From Verticillium longisporum (Eukaryota; Ascomycota; Sordariomycetes; Glomerellales; Plectosphaerellaceae), in assembly GCA_019188255.1 (NCBI GenBank), contig JAETXT010000001.1, forward strand, positions 4,464,001 to 4,528,000: 64,000 bases of DNA. The letters run 5' to 3'. This document shows, piece by piece, positions 1-11,835 of this stretch (the stretch's first letter is position 1; every line of letters begins with the position of its first letter). Made by a program: the position numbers and the translations under genes. A model generated the notes under the pieces. That model did not search any database. It was not told the DNA's origin and saw only the letters and a program-made list of their open reading frames with translations.

Positions 1-3000
1 AATAAACGCTTTTCTTTAATCGGTTTTAATAGATAGATGTTTTATAATACGACTTAATATTTTATTATAGTTAATAAGGATAATAAGAGAAGAACTATTA
101 TAAGCGGCTAGGACTTATTATTTATAGCTACTAGGATATTAGCCTAGAGGAGGAGTATTATATAATAATTAAGGAAATAGGGCGGCCGCGAATCGACGAC
201 CCTGTGATTAGGGAGCGCGATAAGATAAGAATCGGGCCTACTTAGTAAATTACGTAATAGCTTACTTAGATATAAAGGGTAAGTCGTCGGGCTTACTAAG
301 GACGCTATAATAAGCTAGGGAATAGTTTACGGGATAATATACTATAATCCTAATATTATAGATCACTAATAATTAAATAATAAGCTATCTAATATAGGCT
401 TACTACCTAATATAATAAGGATAGGATAATAGGTATATAAGGACGGATATTCTAGACTTATAGATATATTCTTTCTTATAGTAGTAATTAATCTAAGTCT
501 TACCTTATATTTATTATAACGAGTACGTAATACCTTACGATACTATATTATCTTAGAGTTATAACCTAAGCTTCTATTAATAGTAACCCTAACCCTCTAA
601 TAGTGTTCCCCCTTCGGAAGCTACTAGGTCGTAATAACTGAATTCTAGTCTTATTTCCTTAGAAGTAATTAATAAGCGGGCTTTCCGTTTCTTCTTAATT
701 AATAATCTAATAATAATTAAGAATACTTATACCAAGGTAGAATCTAAGATATCTTTAATTATTTCTAGTTTAGTATAAGTAATCTCGTTATTAAACTTAA
801 TATTATATAAATAGGAATTAACTATAGCGCTTATATCCGATAGAGTAGTATTATTATCCTAGGGTTAAGCTAAGTTATCGTCTCCGGATCTAGAAGACTT
901 AACCTCTATAATAGTATTTACTTTTATTAGCTATATAATAACGTTATCTATAGCTAGGCCTATACTTATAAAGGCTATATTAGATATAGTACTCTAGGCT
1001 TCGATACCCTTCTAGTATAGGATATCTACTTCTTATTATTAGAATCGTATAGCTACGGGGTTATATTTACTAGTAAGCGGGGTATATCCCTTAATACTAT
1101 AGATATAGTATACTACCCTTATACGGCTATCGGCTCTAGTTAAAGACTATATTCTATTAATAAAGGGGTTAGTTAATTATAGTAGCGATTAGCGGCTATC
1201 CTAACTTCCTATATTCTATTATAGTTACTAGGGTACCTAAGCTTAGGGGCGTTACTAATATAATAGCTATACTAGAGGCTTAGAGGTAAACGATCCTTAT
1301 TAGCCTATCTATTAAGGCTTATAATATAGGCTTAGCGGGATTTAGTATACCTAGGTAGTATACTTAGTACTTTAATATCTACTTACTAAATTAAATACTA
1401 TCTATATAAGAGTAAGAAGGGCTAGCCTCTAAGTAAAGCTCTAAGCTTAAATAAGATTAATTAGCTAATATTATATAAGAGCTTATTTCTATAATATCTA
1501 GATCTATTAAGGGATAAGGTAAATAATTCTAGTAAATATAGTAATTATTAATAATATAATATTACTATCTTATTAATTATCTAGTAATAGGAGGCTATAG
1601 AACTTAGCTAATACTCTCTCTATATTCTTACCTTACTAAGCTCGTATTATTTATTTAATAAGACTAATCTTAGTCTACTCTATTTAAGCTTTTATAATAA
1701 GTTTTCGATCCTTAATAATCTATCTAGCTTATCGGATAAGGGTATAGGTATCTCTTAGACTATCTACTTATATAGTAGACTTCTTAATAGACTCCTAGCG
1801 GAGCTCGAGGTCCTATAAGCCTTATATAAATTAATATACTACCTAGGATAAGTAATTATACTCTAAGATAGATAGAGGTATAGCTCTTAGGTCTCTAGAG
1901 TCTCGACCTCTAGTATATCTTAGGTAGGCCTAGGCTCTAAGGTAGTATCTATTAAGGGCTTCTCTAAGGTATTACTCTAGGGTTATAGGCTTATTATCGA
2001 TTATATCTACGATAATAGCGGGGAATCGCTCTTTTAATAAAGTTTCTATAAGAAGAGCTTCTATAGGTCCTAGGTTAGGATAATCTAAGGTATTCCTTAT
2101 AGCTACGTAAGAGTCTAAGAATATAGCTATAATTCTATTATATAATCGGTCTATTATTATAAGGTATTATCGAGGGTCTAGGGGTAATTATCTAATATAA
2201 TTAAATTCGTATTTTAGACGATTAATCTATCTAGCTATAGACTACTTACTATCGAAAGTACTATAATTAGTAAAGGTAGGTAGTCCTATTATAGCTAGAG
2301 GTCTAAGGGCTATTAACGATATAGTCTATCGTTGAAATTAATTAAGACTTAAACCTTAATAGGAGGGACTTAAACCTTAATAGCTAAAAGGTAAATTTTA
2401 ATAAATAATAGAAAGTATTCTAAGGAGCTAAGGTAATAATATTAAGGAATAGGTTTATAATAACGGGGCCTCTATAGAAGTAATACTATTATTACTTAGA
2501 CCGTAGTCTTATAAATAGGAAGATTCTAGACCTCTATTAATAGAACTTAGTATAATAGGAGATAATAGATATATTAGTATAGGATAGATAGATAGATTAA
2601 GAGTAAGAGATTCCCTAGAAGGTTTTATTAATATTTAAGAATTAGCGGACTAAGTAAGAGTAAACTAGCCTATTATTAAGGAAGTTAATATCTATAATCC
2701 CTAATTATAATAGGAAGGCTTAGTTAATAATCGGCCCGATTATCCTAATATTCCTATTTCTAAACCTATATTAGATCCGTCTAGTAAGATTACCCTAATA
2801 ATCGTCTATAATTATTATAATATTATAAGTATCGCTCTAAGGTAGTTATACGGATATATATATAATTAATAACTTAGGCCTACGCTACTAGGATTACTTA
2901 ATAGGGCTATAGATAGGGATATTAGTATAAAGCTTATAATGAAATCCTATTAATAGGATTCTAGTAGTCTTATATATTAGCTTAGGTTGAATAGTAATAA

Positions 3001-3335
3001 TAGATATATATCTTTAGAGATATATTAATTATATAGAGATAAGGATATAGTTATTAATTCTCGGTTATCTAGTAATAGTAGTAGTATTATTATATATATT
3101 ATAGTGCTTCTTTAATAAGATAGTACCGTAACCGTTAAAGATATAAATATAAATAATAATAATTAGGTAAATAATTAGGACGGAACTAATTGAGAGCCCT
3201 ACTATAGTTACTAGAGATAGAAATTAATAAGAATTACTAAGAAGCTAATAGAGATCGTATAAGTAATAGGGGTTTAAAGTTAATTCTATTAATTAGAAAG
3301 AGAAGTTAAAAATAGATATCTAGTAAACCTTTAAT
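1..3335. repeat. AT-rich, RIP-saturated repeat remnant
   Basis: The block is dominated by TA, TTA and AAT steps, has no usable reading frame on either strand, and almost completely lacks CpA and TpG while keeping CpG, CpT and CpC. Known: RIP changes C to T mainly in CpA of duplicated DNA, so this pattern means a repeat mutated to near saturation. It ends abruptly near 3335, where normal composition resumes. A slightly less affected patch lies around 600-640 and a GC island around 180-235. I could not assign the ancestral element; a short two-unit CCCTAA run near 583-596 is too small to mean a telomere. Confidence 0.85.
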
Positions 3336-3633
3336 GCTATATGCCCTCGCCTAATGTATACCCCTATTGCATTGCATTCTTCATCCCGCACTCCCACCCA
3401 CCACACCCCTCCTATCGTTCCCCCACCAAACCGATCCGCGCAGCGATCCAGAACCATCCACGAACTCCAATCGATCAACGTGTTTTTTTTTTTAATGAAC
3501 CCACCTTGTGCGAGGGACACTCGGCGTCTGGCCCGGCCTGTACTAGTTTTTCCTGCATTGGCTTCCTCTCCTGTTTGAGACCTTTATCTCTCCCAATCAT
3601 TTTCCCGCCGCGCTACTCATTTTGACAATACAT

Positions 3634-3637
3634 TTGT

Positions 3638-3672
<35 letters not shown>
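3634..3672. repeat. (GT)n microsatellite
   Basis: About 38 bp of alternating TG with one interrupting C, lying just inside normal-composition DNA next to the RIP block. Confidence 0.9.
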
Positions 3673-3675
<3 letters not shown>

Positions 3676-4231
3676 CATGTCTGTGTATCCATCATGTATC
3701 CCTATCTGTATCCATGATCCATCCACCCCTGCATCAACTGCAAGTCTGTCGTGCGCCGTCGCCAAGCCCAAGTGCGACATGTGCGGAACTCAATTCAAAA
3801 ACGCCAGAACAACCATGAAATCGCAACCCGCCCCAATCCCTCCTCTTGCACGAAACCCCCCCTATTGGGTTGCCTCGCTGAATTCTCCCGCGCTGACACC
3901 GCCGGCGCTCCTCGTCTGCGAAAAGGTCTCGCTTGAAGGTCCTCGGATTCTTGAGCCATACGCAGACAACAGTCGACATGCCCGCCAAGACCGGAGCCGC
4001 ACAGCCGTCACATGCCAGTAGGAACTCTCGTATACGTAGTGGTCTCGTATACCAAATCAAGCCGAAAGACAGCCTCAAGAAAGAAGACGGTGCCGTGCGG
4101 TCACTCTGGCCCCCGAGTCAAAAATACACCTGCCACGAGAAAACGCGCAGGCCACACGGACCTAAATCGCCTGCCGTCGTGAACGCAAACACCCATCAAC
4201 CACTGTTCTGCCCTCTCCTGCCATCCGCCTG

Positions 4232-4265
4232 AGGTACCTACCGTAAGTACCTGTAGGCACGTACG
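4232..4265. promoter_or_regulatory. GGTACCTA/CCTAGGTA-type palindrome cluster
   Basis: Overlapping GGTACC, TACCTA and GTACCTGTAGG words. The same vocabulary recurs at 11780-11835, 40841-40882 and 41190-41224, always outside genes. A regulatory role is inferred only from recurrence. Confidence 0.3.
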
Positions 4266-5922
4266 AAGTAGCCCGCTACGAGGCTGACAACCAGCCCCGC
4301 AACCGCAAACGTCAGTCGCAGACCCCAAAGCCAGCAACCCAGCCAAATATAAAAAAAAGGAGCAAAGACGCTTGTCGTCTCAGCTCCAAACTCAGCCCAT
4401 CCATAGTACTAGCAACTTCCAGCCAGTCGGCTCCAGCTCCGTGCGGCCGCCGTTGTAGAAATAAGTACGTCACCCCCCAAAAACTAAAGGACCGAAGACG
4501 AGAATACAGGCCCCCGGCGACTTGTTGGGAGCTTGGGCGCGCCGCCTCATCCACTTGCTGACCACGTACGACGTGGCGCAACTTGCCGTACCAGACACAC
4601 GGCGGTTTAGGGGCCCACGGGGGCTGATTCGACTGGTCGTCTGAACAGCGGACCTGTTCGGCGGATGGAAGGCGGCGAAAGGGGACGTGTACCCATGGCG
4701 TGCGTACGCCAGGCAGAGACGCCCCAACAAAGCCCATCATCTCATGTCACGTCACGTCACGTTGAAGCCGAGAGAAAGGGCGTGCTGCTCGCAACCAAAA
4801 GCGATGTAATCATGATGACTCTGTGTCGTAGTATCCCGCTCCCGAAAAGCCCGTCAATGAGCTTTGGCCGAATGCCCCCCTCCTCTCCACTCGCTCAATG
4901 CTCGCTCGCTCGCTCGTCTGATGTGTCCTAAATGCCCACAATGCTGAGAAAGAAAAAGAATCATGCAAGTCGCGCGCGCCGCTAACCTCGTGAACACAGT
5001 CCTGAGCCCACCCCGAGTGTCGAGCCAAGACCACCCGTGCTACGCCATGTGCCAAGTACCCCAGAAAAAAAAAAGAAACAAAGCTCCGTGCGATCCGTGC
5101 AATCCGTGCAACCACATCATTGTCAGTCATGAACGTCCCCAAGACTCCACACCACACAGACCATCGCGTCGAAGGAACTCATTTGACATCTGTGTCCAAC
5201 CGCCCCAAGACAGACAAGTGAAAAAGGAAGAAAAGGAGGCGAGGATATGAAACATTTTGGTCCTATGGTAGTCCCCATCCGCGCTCGTCTGGCATCGAAT
5301 GGTCTCCAAATCTATATCTCCCTGGTCTGCTAGGCACTGCTAAGCATGGTGCACGGCCGGTATGCTTCCTGGTCCCTTGTCCTCGACTCATCCCAAGGCC
5401 CGGGGCCGCCCAGTCCATGGGATCGGTTGCCCATCGTTCGCCATCCCGCCCTTGCTAGATATCCTGATAAAGAAAACAGACGAAAAAGCGAAGAGACTAC
5501 CTGTTCTCCTTGCCCAAAATAATATAGCACCTTGCCCCGCCAAGACCGTCAAGGTTGGTAATGCCCAAGGATACGTAGAATGAAAACAAACAAAGAAAAA
5601 TGACTTCGAGACATATGCCACAGTTGGTGCGTCTCTAATCCTGGTACGCCGGAGGTAAATGCTTATGGGTATTGTGCAGAACTGATCCGAACTCTGATAC
5701 GGGGAATCTCTTCGGGTGTGCGTGTGTGTGTCGGCCGTTTCGTTTCGTGGCCCCCCCGTGCCCGTTGCAGGGGAGCTTGAAGAAGTGTGGTAAGGGTGTC
5801 GAACAATAGAAAATGAACACCAAAATCTCAAAGGGAAAAAACATATGTGCAGAGAAGTGAAGATGTGCTGTTACAGTGGAGGCGGCCGACTTGGAATGTC
5901 GTCCAGAGGAGGGGGGGAGGGG

Positions 5923-8900
5923 TTATCCCTGGGAGCCGTCGTAGCTCGACTTCTCCATGCTCGACTTGGGGCTGATGTTGTTGGATCGGTTGAAGATGGT
6001 GCGACCGAGCCCTCGAAGCTTGCCGCTGGTGTCGACTTGCGGGTCAACACAGTCCAGGAGGACGCTGTTGATCGGATCAACCTTGATTTTGCAGAAAAGT
6101 GTCGAGAAAAGATACTGTTCGCCATTGTGGTCGAAGAGAGGAAGGGTGCGGTAGCCAGACTTGAGGCCACTCAGCTTCGCCGTGTACGTTGCGACGGGTG
6201 GCTTATCGTTGTATGTCTCGCCGTTGTGCGACAGCTTGACAGACCAGCGAACAAAGATGAGATCTGGGTACTTAGTCGTCACCTTGAAGTTGCACTTGGC
6301 ATCGAAGACGGGGTTGAAACCGTTCTCGGGGATCACGCCAGTGCGATACTTGAGTGGCGTGTCTGAGACTGCCGAAAGAGCGGGTTCCGCCTCTTTCTTG
6401 TTCCTCTTGTCGTTGGCGTGGAAGACCTCAATCTCAACAAAGGGGTCCACAGTCTTGGACGCGGCCATGCCGTTAGGCCGCATCAGCTGCTGGGCTGAAA
6501 TGACGTCGATGCTGAAGGTCACCTCCTTGCGCTCGCGCTTGCCAGACCAACCTTCGGGGAGCACTTGGATTTCGCGAAGCTCGCTAGGCTTGAGGACATA
6601 TCCGGACCGATCAGTGCCGCTGTCGAACATGGCCTGGTTGAGTTGCATGCCCAAGTCGAATGTCTGCCAGTTCATGGCGGCCATCTGCACGCCCCTTCGC
6701 CAGTAGACTAGAGGATCAAAGTTGGTCGACTGGTATCGGTATCGGTCAGGGTAAACTCGCATCAGGTAGCGCATGTTGTGTCGATCCATGGCCTGCTTCG
6801 CCTCTTTGGGCCTGCTGTGCTTTTCAAAGCTCGACTCCATGAATGAAAAAATGTGGTTGTACTCCTTCGCGTCAGCTGTGTCGAACCCGCCAAACTTGAC
6901 ACCCGCGCAGTAGACACCAAGGTCGCCGAGGACCTTGACCGTCTTGTTGGGTGAATTCCGCTTCGATGGTGCCCTCTCGCCTGCGCTGTCGTTATCGCTC
7001 GTGCTGCTGCTCATGGTGTCCTGGACTTCACCCTCAGTGATGGTGTTGACACGGCTCTTGCTAACCAGGCGGCGCGACGAGTTGCTTGGGCTGAGAAGTG
7101 GGCTTTGCGGAAGCGACTGAGACGGGATGACGTTGTTGTCGAGTTGAACAGGTTTCGCATAGGGCGACGTGAGGCTGTTGCCACGCCTGCGGCCGGGTTC
7201 GGGGAGTTTTGTTGGCTCCTCCTTCGACATGGGCTTCTTGACCTTGATGAGGACACGCTCCTTAAGCTCCTCGGGAGAAGGAAGCTTATCAGATGTGGGA
7301 TCTAGGGGTTCTGTGACGAGGCGGGCCCCAAAGGTCTCCTTGATGATTCGCGCCATGATAGCCTGCTGTTGGGGGTTGCAGTGTACCTCAAGAGAAATCC
7401 AGAGGGGGTAACGCGTCTTGACAAACGCGTACTTGTTGATGGTCGTCATGGTCTCCTGGAAACCGATGGATGAGGTTAGCGTCCGGCCGTGGTTGACGGT
7501 AGGTTGGCCGTCGGCTCCATCCCAGCAGTCGACCTCGACACACCGACAGCCTCGTGCGAGGGCAGCGATGTAGCCCTCAACGCTAGAGAACCCTGCCACT
7601 TGTCTTCCCAGGAGGTACGTGTTGTGAGAGCTCGAGATAAGGTACTCGTTCATGGGGCGATCCAGTGTATACTCCTTGGGCTCCTTGGCCAGGGGGACGT
7701 TGTACGTTGAAGTGAGATAAGCAGCGAAGGCGGCATCACTCATGCCGAAAATGTCTGATGGCGCGTCCTTGGGCTTGAACTTGCGGGTGAACTTGAGATA
7801 CAATGCCTCCCATCCGGCGAGGTCGGCATCAACATCCTCTCCCTGTACATTGCGCAGGAAGTCATAGAACTCGTTCAGCGAGAGGCCGGCCTCGGGAGCC
7901 CTCGCCGTCTGTAGGTATACTTGACGGATGTCGTCTCTCCTCTTCATGTAGCCGACGAAGGTTTGAAACTCAAAGTAGTTCAGGCGACCGGTCTTGGTGG
8001 TGTCGGCAGCATGAAATTTGGCGCGGAGCTGGCTGGGCGACGCATGGATGTGCAGTTTTCGACAGACATCCTGGACGCCTTGAAAGTTGAGATCTTCGTC
8101 GTCAGGGGAGTGAGGCTTATCAGCAAACTGCTTGGCCATCTCGGTGCGCCAGTAGTCGCGGATCGCCCGGTCATTGAAGGCCATGAGCGACGACATGAGG
8201 TCTTGACGATGCTTCGAAATGGCCTCTAGGGTGGTGACCCAGTTGTAGAAGACACTAGCATCATCGGCAATGAGATGCATCATTTTGCTCTTGGACTTGT
8301 CGGGCACGGCGTACAAGATAGAGAACCAGCGGGGCTCTTCTGATTCCGGCACGCCAAAGTCGAGTCGGTATTGTCGGATGTCTGAGCCGACCCTGATCTC
8401 TTTAATGTCGTCGATGTAGAGGGCCTTGTGAGGACGAGCTCGGTCCCACGAGATCTTGGCGGCGTCTGGCTCCAGAAGAAGTATGAATCGCTTCCCACGG
8501 TTCTTCTTGGACACCTTGCGGATCCAAGTACCCTTGAGAAGCTGGAAAGGAATGACAGGACCAGCCATTGTGTTTGAAGGTGCATTCGAGCCGGCAACAG
8601 AGGCGGTCGTGCTGTTTGAAGACGAGTCTCTTTGTGTGCCGTCAAAGCCGACTTGCGATCGGAGCTCATCTTGCTCATCAACCGAGTCATCGTCAGAGTC
8701 GGTGCCGAGGATGGGAAAGTCTGGCGGGGCTGTGTTGTTACTGTCACTGCGGCGGCGTAGCATACCCGGGCCGATGCTGCCGTCCCGACTGTTCGGTGCG
8801 GCAGAAGACGGCCTGCGACGGGCAAAGGACTTGGTCGCCCGGTTCGAAAGCCGCCTGATGATCCCGCTCTTGCTTGTGACAGGTTCTATGCCAATGGGGG

Positions 8901-9303
8901 TGCTGCTTATGCTGTGGGGCAGGGAGTTCTGGCTAGCTTTCCTGTTGAGCACGGGCTCGGGCAGTTGGAAGGCGCCCTGAGATACCTGGTCGTGAAGCTC
9001 TCGGCCACGGAACGGCTCCGGAGACACTTGGACAGAGCTGTTGCTCGTCATGATGGCACCTTCTGGGGACATGATAGGGGAGCACTGCCGTGAGCTTGAA
9101 GCCACGGACGACGAGCTAACGGCGGAAGCAGGCATTGACGCCTGTTGTGAGGAGGATGTTATGTTGCTGGTTTGCACCTGAGCCGGGCGAGAGCGCCTCG
9201 ACTCGGTCGTCTGGGGCGTCATGGTGAGGTTGCCCGAGGATGAGGAAGCTGAGGTGAGTGGTGAGGGCGAAGATGTGTAAGGAGGCATGGTGGTTATGAT
9301 CAT
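5923..9303 (-). CDS. Phosphoinositide-specific phospholipase C
   Basis: Hydrolyses PtdIns(4,5)P2 to inositol trisphosphate and diacylglycerol at the inner face of the plasma membrane, feeding calcium signalling. The 1126-residue frame is uninterrupted. Order: low-complexity Ser-rich N-terminus (1-240), PH-like domain (about 245-360), EF-hand-like region (about 390-530), PI-PLC X box (about 550-700), Ser-rich linker (about 700-785), Y box (about 789-915), C2 domain (about 927-1090). The two catalytic histidines are visible: H560 in SSHNTY and H605 in NHGRT; EVDCWDG carries the acidic metal ligands. The start is the first Met after an in-frame TAG 15 nt upstream; M6 is an alternative. This domain order is that of fungal PLC1/delta-type enzymes. 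It is isolated, between gene-poor intervals. The family call is firm; which paralogue it is cannot be told from the sequence. Confidence 0.96.
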   Translation of the reverse strand: MIITTMPPYTSSPSPLTSASSSSGNLTMTPQTTESRRSRPAQVQTSNITSSSQQASMPASAVSSSSVASSSRQCSPIMSPEGAIMTSNSSVQVSPEPFRGRELHDQVSQGAFQLPEPVLNRKASQNSLPHSISSTPIGIEPVTSKSGIIRRLSNRATKSFARRRPSSAAPNSRDGSIGPGMLRRRSDSNNTAPPDFPILGTDSDDDSVDEQDELRSQVGFDGTQRDSSSNSTTASVAGSNAPSNTMAGPVIPFQLLKGTWIRKVSKKNRGKRFILLLEPDAAKISWDRARPHKALYIDDIKEIRVGSDIRQYRLDFGVPESEEPRWFSILYAVPDKSKSKMMHLIADDASVFYNWVTTLEAISKHRQDLMSSLMAFNDRAIRDYWRTEMAKQFADKPHSPDDEDLNFQGVQDVCRKLHIHASPSQLRAKFHAADTTKTGRLNYFEFQTFVGYMKRRDDIRQVYLQTARAPEAGLSLNEFYDFLRNVQGEDVDADLAGWEALYLKFTRKFKPKDAPSDIFGMSDAAFAAYLTSTYNVPLAKEPKEYTLDRPMNEYLISSSHNTYLLGRQVAGFSSVEGYIAALARGCRCVEVDCWDGADGQPTVNHGRTLTSSIGFQETMTTINKYAFVKTRYPLWISLEVHCNPQQQAIMARIIKETFGARLVTEPLDPTSDKLPSPEELKERVLIKVKKPMSKEEPTKLPEPGRRRGNSLTSPYAKPVQLDNNVIPSQSLPQSPLLSPSNSSRRLVSKSRVNTITEGEVQDTMSSSTSDNDSAGERAPSKRNSPNKTVKVLGDLGVYCAGVKFGGFDTADAKEYNHIFSFMESSFEKHSRPKEAKQAMDRHNMRYLMRVYPDRYRYQSTNFDPLVYWRRGVQMAAMNWQTFDLGMQLNQAMFDSGTDRSGYVLKPSELREIQVLPEGWSGKRERKEVTFSIDVISAQQLMRPNGMAASKTVDPFVEIEVFHANDKRNKKEAEPALSAVSDTPLKYRTGVIPENGFNPVFDAKCNFKVTTKYPDLIFVRWSVKLSHNGETYNDKPPVATYTAKLSGLKSGYRTLPLFDHNGEQYLFSTLFCKIKVDPINSVLLDCVDPQVDTSGKLRGLGRTIFNRSNNISPKSSMEKSSYDGSQG

Positions 9304-9684
9304 GGGTCGCAGACACCACTAAGGGGGCGCTCGTTAGAGCAGGGGCCCCGGTGAGGAGCCCGGGCGGGCGACGGGTTGTTTATGAAGAGAGATGCGTGGT
9401 TGGTGACGGCATCCTTGGAGAGGTTTGGCCCTGTGGAACGGCCCGCGTAGGGTAACGACAAAGGTGCGGGGTGAGCGTTAGAGGACGATCGCGAGAGCAG
9501 GGACGTAGATGGTGTGGTGGTTTATATGACGGGATATGCCAGGTGGAGGCAGCAATCGTGGCAGATGGGGTCTGTAGGTGGTCACCGGGTGGTGCGGCGC
9601 ATCGAAGACTTCTGAGGTGGGATGGTGGTATCGGTACCAAAAACGAGACCTCGCAGGGTAGTTGTGGGCGTGCAGGCGGGCGGA

Positions 9685-9728
9685 CTGGCTGGCTGGCAGG
9701 CAGGCAGACAGACAGACAGACAGACACA
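9685..9728. repeat. (GGCT)n then (CAGA)n microsatellite
   Basis: Consecutive GGCT, GGCA and CAGA tetramers in the leader region upstream of the phospholipase C gene. Confidence 0.85.
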
Positions 9729-10624
9729 CAGCGAGACAGGCAGGGCAAGCTCTCTTCTCCGTCTTCTCTCTGTCCACGGGGGTGTGAGACGGCTGGAGGA
9801 CCACTTGTGGTGGGCAGGTGGTTCCCTCGGCTCGAAGCGCAGCCTCTCGTCCGTCTGGGGTCCGATCTGGGGGACAGCCGTGGGTCTTGGGGGCCTCGTC
9901 GCAAAGGCTCACGGCGCGCGTGGTGAGGTGGCAGGTGTATGCGAATGCAGGTCGCTGGTTTGGGCAGCTTTCTAGGCTGGGAAGAACTGGGTCTCAAGCG
10001 TTGGCGAATGTCAGGTTCTGTTGCCCCAGCGGGTTTGTGGATGTGGTTGTGGTTGTGCTGTGCGGCTTCGTCGCACAGAGGGTTCGTTGTCCTCCAGGGA
10101 TGTCTTCCGTCAGACTGTGTTCGTGTAGTGTAGTCGTATTTTCGTTTTTGTGCAGAGGAAGCAGGGGCGATGCGCGCGCAACGCGACAATGCAGGTGACT
10201 CAAAAGTTGGAAGTCGGGTATGCAAGGCTCGATGGGTTTGTCCACTCTGGGGCTTGGTGCCGCCTGGGTTGTGCTTGTTGACCAATGCTATGACCGTCCA
10301 CTCATCGAGTTGTCGTTGACGTCTGTCCACAACGAGGCTTGCACTGTTGTGTGTCGTTGCGAAGTTGCGAGATGCTGAAGTTGCCCAGTTAGGAAAGGTA
10401 GCCAGAAAACTGGTTGTGGTGGTGGTAGTTGCAGATGAAAGTGCGAGTGGTGTAGGTGGTGGTGGATGGAGCGTGGCCGCAAGACGGGTCTTAAGTGTGG
10501 GAAAGGCGCCGTTGGTGCCGGGAAATTGTACGTCGGACGGGGCGGGAGGTAGGCAAGGGGCCAAGAGCTTTATTTGGGGATGTGACCAGGACAGGGCCAT
10601 ATGTCAAGAGGCGACTGGGGGGAT

Positions 10625-10669
10625 TTTGGGATTGGGATTGGGATTGGGATTGGGATTGGGATTGGGATT
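10625..10669. repeat. (ATTGGG)n hexamer array
   Basis: About seven perfect head-to-tail copies of ATTGGG. All three frames stay open, which creates artificial open frames here. It is not the TTAGGG telomere unit. Confidence 0.9.
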
Positions 10670-11202
10670 TTCTGCGCAACACGGGAGGGGGAGTGGAAAG
10701 GAATGAGAATGGGCCTGAGAATGGATACGGGCCAAGGGCATGAGGGATGGATGATGGGATGGGATGGGGGGATGAATGGCTGACTAGGGAAGAAGGGGGG
10801 TGGGAGACGAAGAAGGCACGATGGACTCTTTCTCGGTCTGGGGTGGACCTGACAGCCAAAGCGAAAGCATGAAGCTAAAGAAAGATAGGCACACAAGGGA
10901 CGTACCTTACTGATGACGGTGGTCGTGGCGCTGGCGCGCGACTGCTGATGATGACTGGAGCTTGGGGGCCGGGGCAGGACATGCCATGTACCAGCCAAGC
11001 ACCAAACAGATGGGAAAAGGAGGCGCCCAGACAGAGTACAAGGCGTCCGAAATGCTGTCCCAGGTCCGAGGCAAGGTCAGGTGGAATGCGAGGGAAGCCG
11101 ATACCAAGGTGAGCAGCGGGTTGGATTCGAGGAAACCACACCGACGAAAAGTGGGTTACTTTGACAGCGAAGCAAAGCCAAGTACATGGTACTGCACAAT
11201 GA

Positions 11203-11248
11203 AGCAGAGCAAAGCAAAGCAAAGCAAAACAGAGCAAACCAGAGCAAA
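11203..11248. repeat. (AGCAA)n-type purine-rich simple repeat
   Basis: Imperfect AGCAA/AGAGCAA units in the upstream region of the phospholipase C gene. Confidence 0.8.
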
Positions 11249-11779
11249 GTGACTCTGACTCCTAGGCCCGTGTCAGAGACAAGTCGGACCCCCAGGGCAT
11301 GGATGGACGGGATGGGTGTGAGATCAGGAAAGAAAAAAAAAGTAATTAGTGGACAGGACAGAAAACAACAATGACAGCGTGTACTATGTCATTCGCACCC
11401 GGATAAGGCAGCGATTTGGGTGCAGGGGGGAACCAGGGCGCAAGACGAGAGACGGGGTCAGGGCTTGGGGCGCCAAAGAGGCAAAAAGAGAGATGCCCTC
11501 TTACCCTGTTTACCAGTGACGGCAGACGGGTGTGAAACTAAAGGTGGGCGGCCAGCAGTGTCTGTTTCTGGTGCAAGTCCGGGGGCGTGAGGAAGGGACG
11601 AGGGGAGGGCAAGGCGCCGCAAAAGGGGGTGTGGAAATCCGTGGATCGCAATGCAGTGGTGGGAGGGAGGAAGCGACGGGGGACAAAAAGTTGGCGGAAT
11701 CAGGCTTTACTGAGAACGTGCTCTCTAAGGTGAGCGACTACATGTACCTGTTTCCTCCACCCTTCTCTCTCTTGCTTAC

Positions 11780-11835
11780 ACGGTACCTACCTAGGTACCG
11801 TACCTAGGCAGGTACCACCTAAGGTAGAGAGGTAC
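11780..11835. promoter_or_regulatory. Dense GGTACC/CCTAGG palindrome cluster
   Basis: Within 56 bp there are repeated GGTACC, ACCTAGGTA and TACCTAGGCAGGTACC words, several self-complementary, so the strand could fold or bind dimeric factors. The start of the minus-strand phospholipase C gene is about 2.5 kb away, making this a possible distal element. The function is unproven. Confidence 0.35.

Larger units (their letters stand above)
3336..5922. other. Gene-free interval downstream of the phospholipase C gene
   Basis: Composition is normal and no conserved coding segment was seen. The part next to 5923 must hold the 3' UTR and polyadenylation region of the minus-strand phospholipase C gene. 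Other contents are a GT microsatellite, a GGTACCTA-type palindrome cluster near 4232-4265 and a short CTCG run near 4898-4915. Confidence 0.6.

Noticed and set aside
583..596. Two CCCTAA units suggesting a telomere
   Set aside because: Only two units inside a RIPed block; a telomere would have many and end the sequence.
9380..10600. 406-codon minus-strand open frame upstream of the phospholipase C gene
   Set aside because: Pro/Thr/Arg/His-rich low-complexity translation over microsatellites, no domain, and it sits in the expected leader and promoter; most likely a chance frame.
10625..10669. Interstitial telomere
   Set aside because: The unit is ATTGGG (TTGGGA), not TTAGGG.
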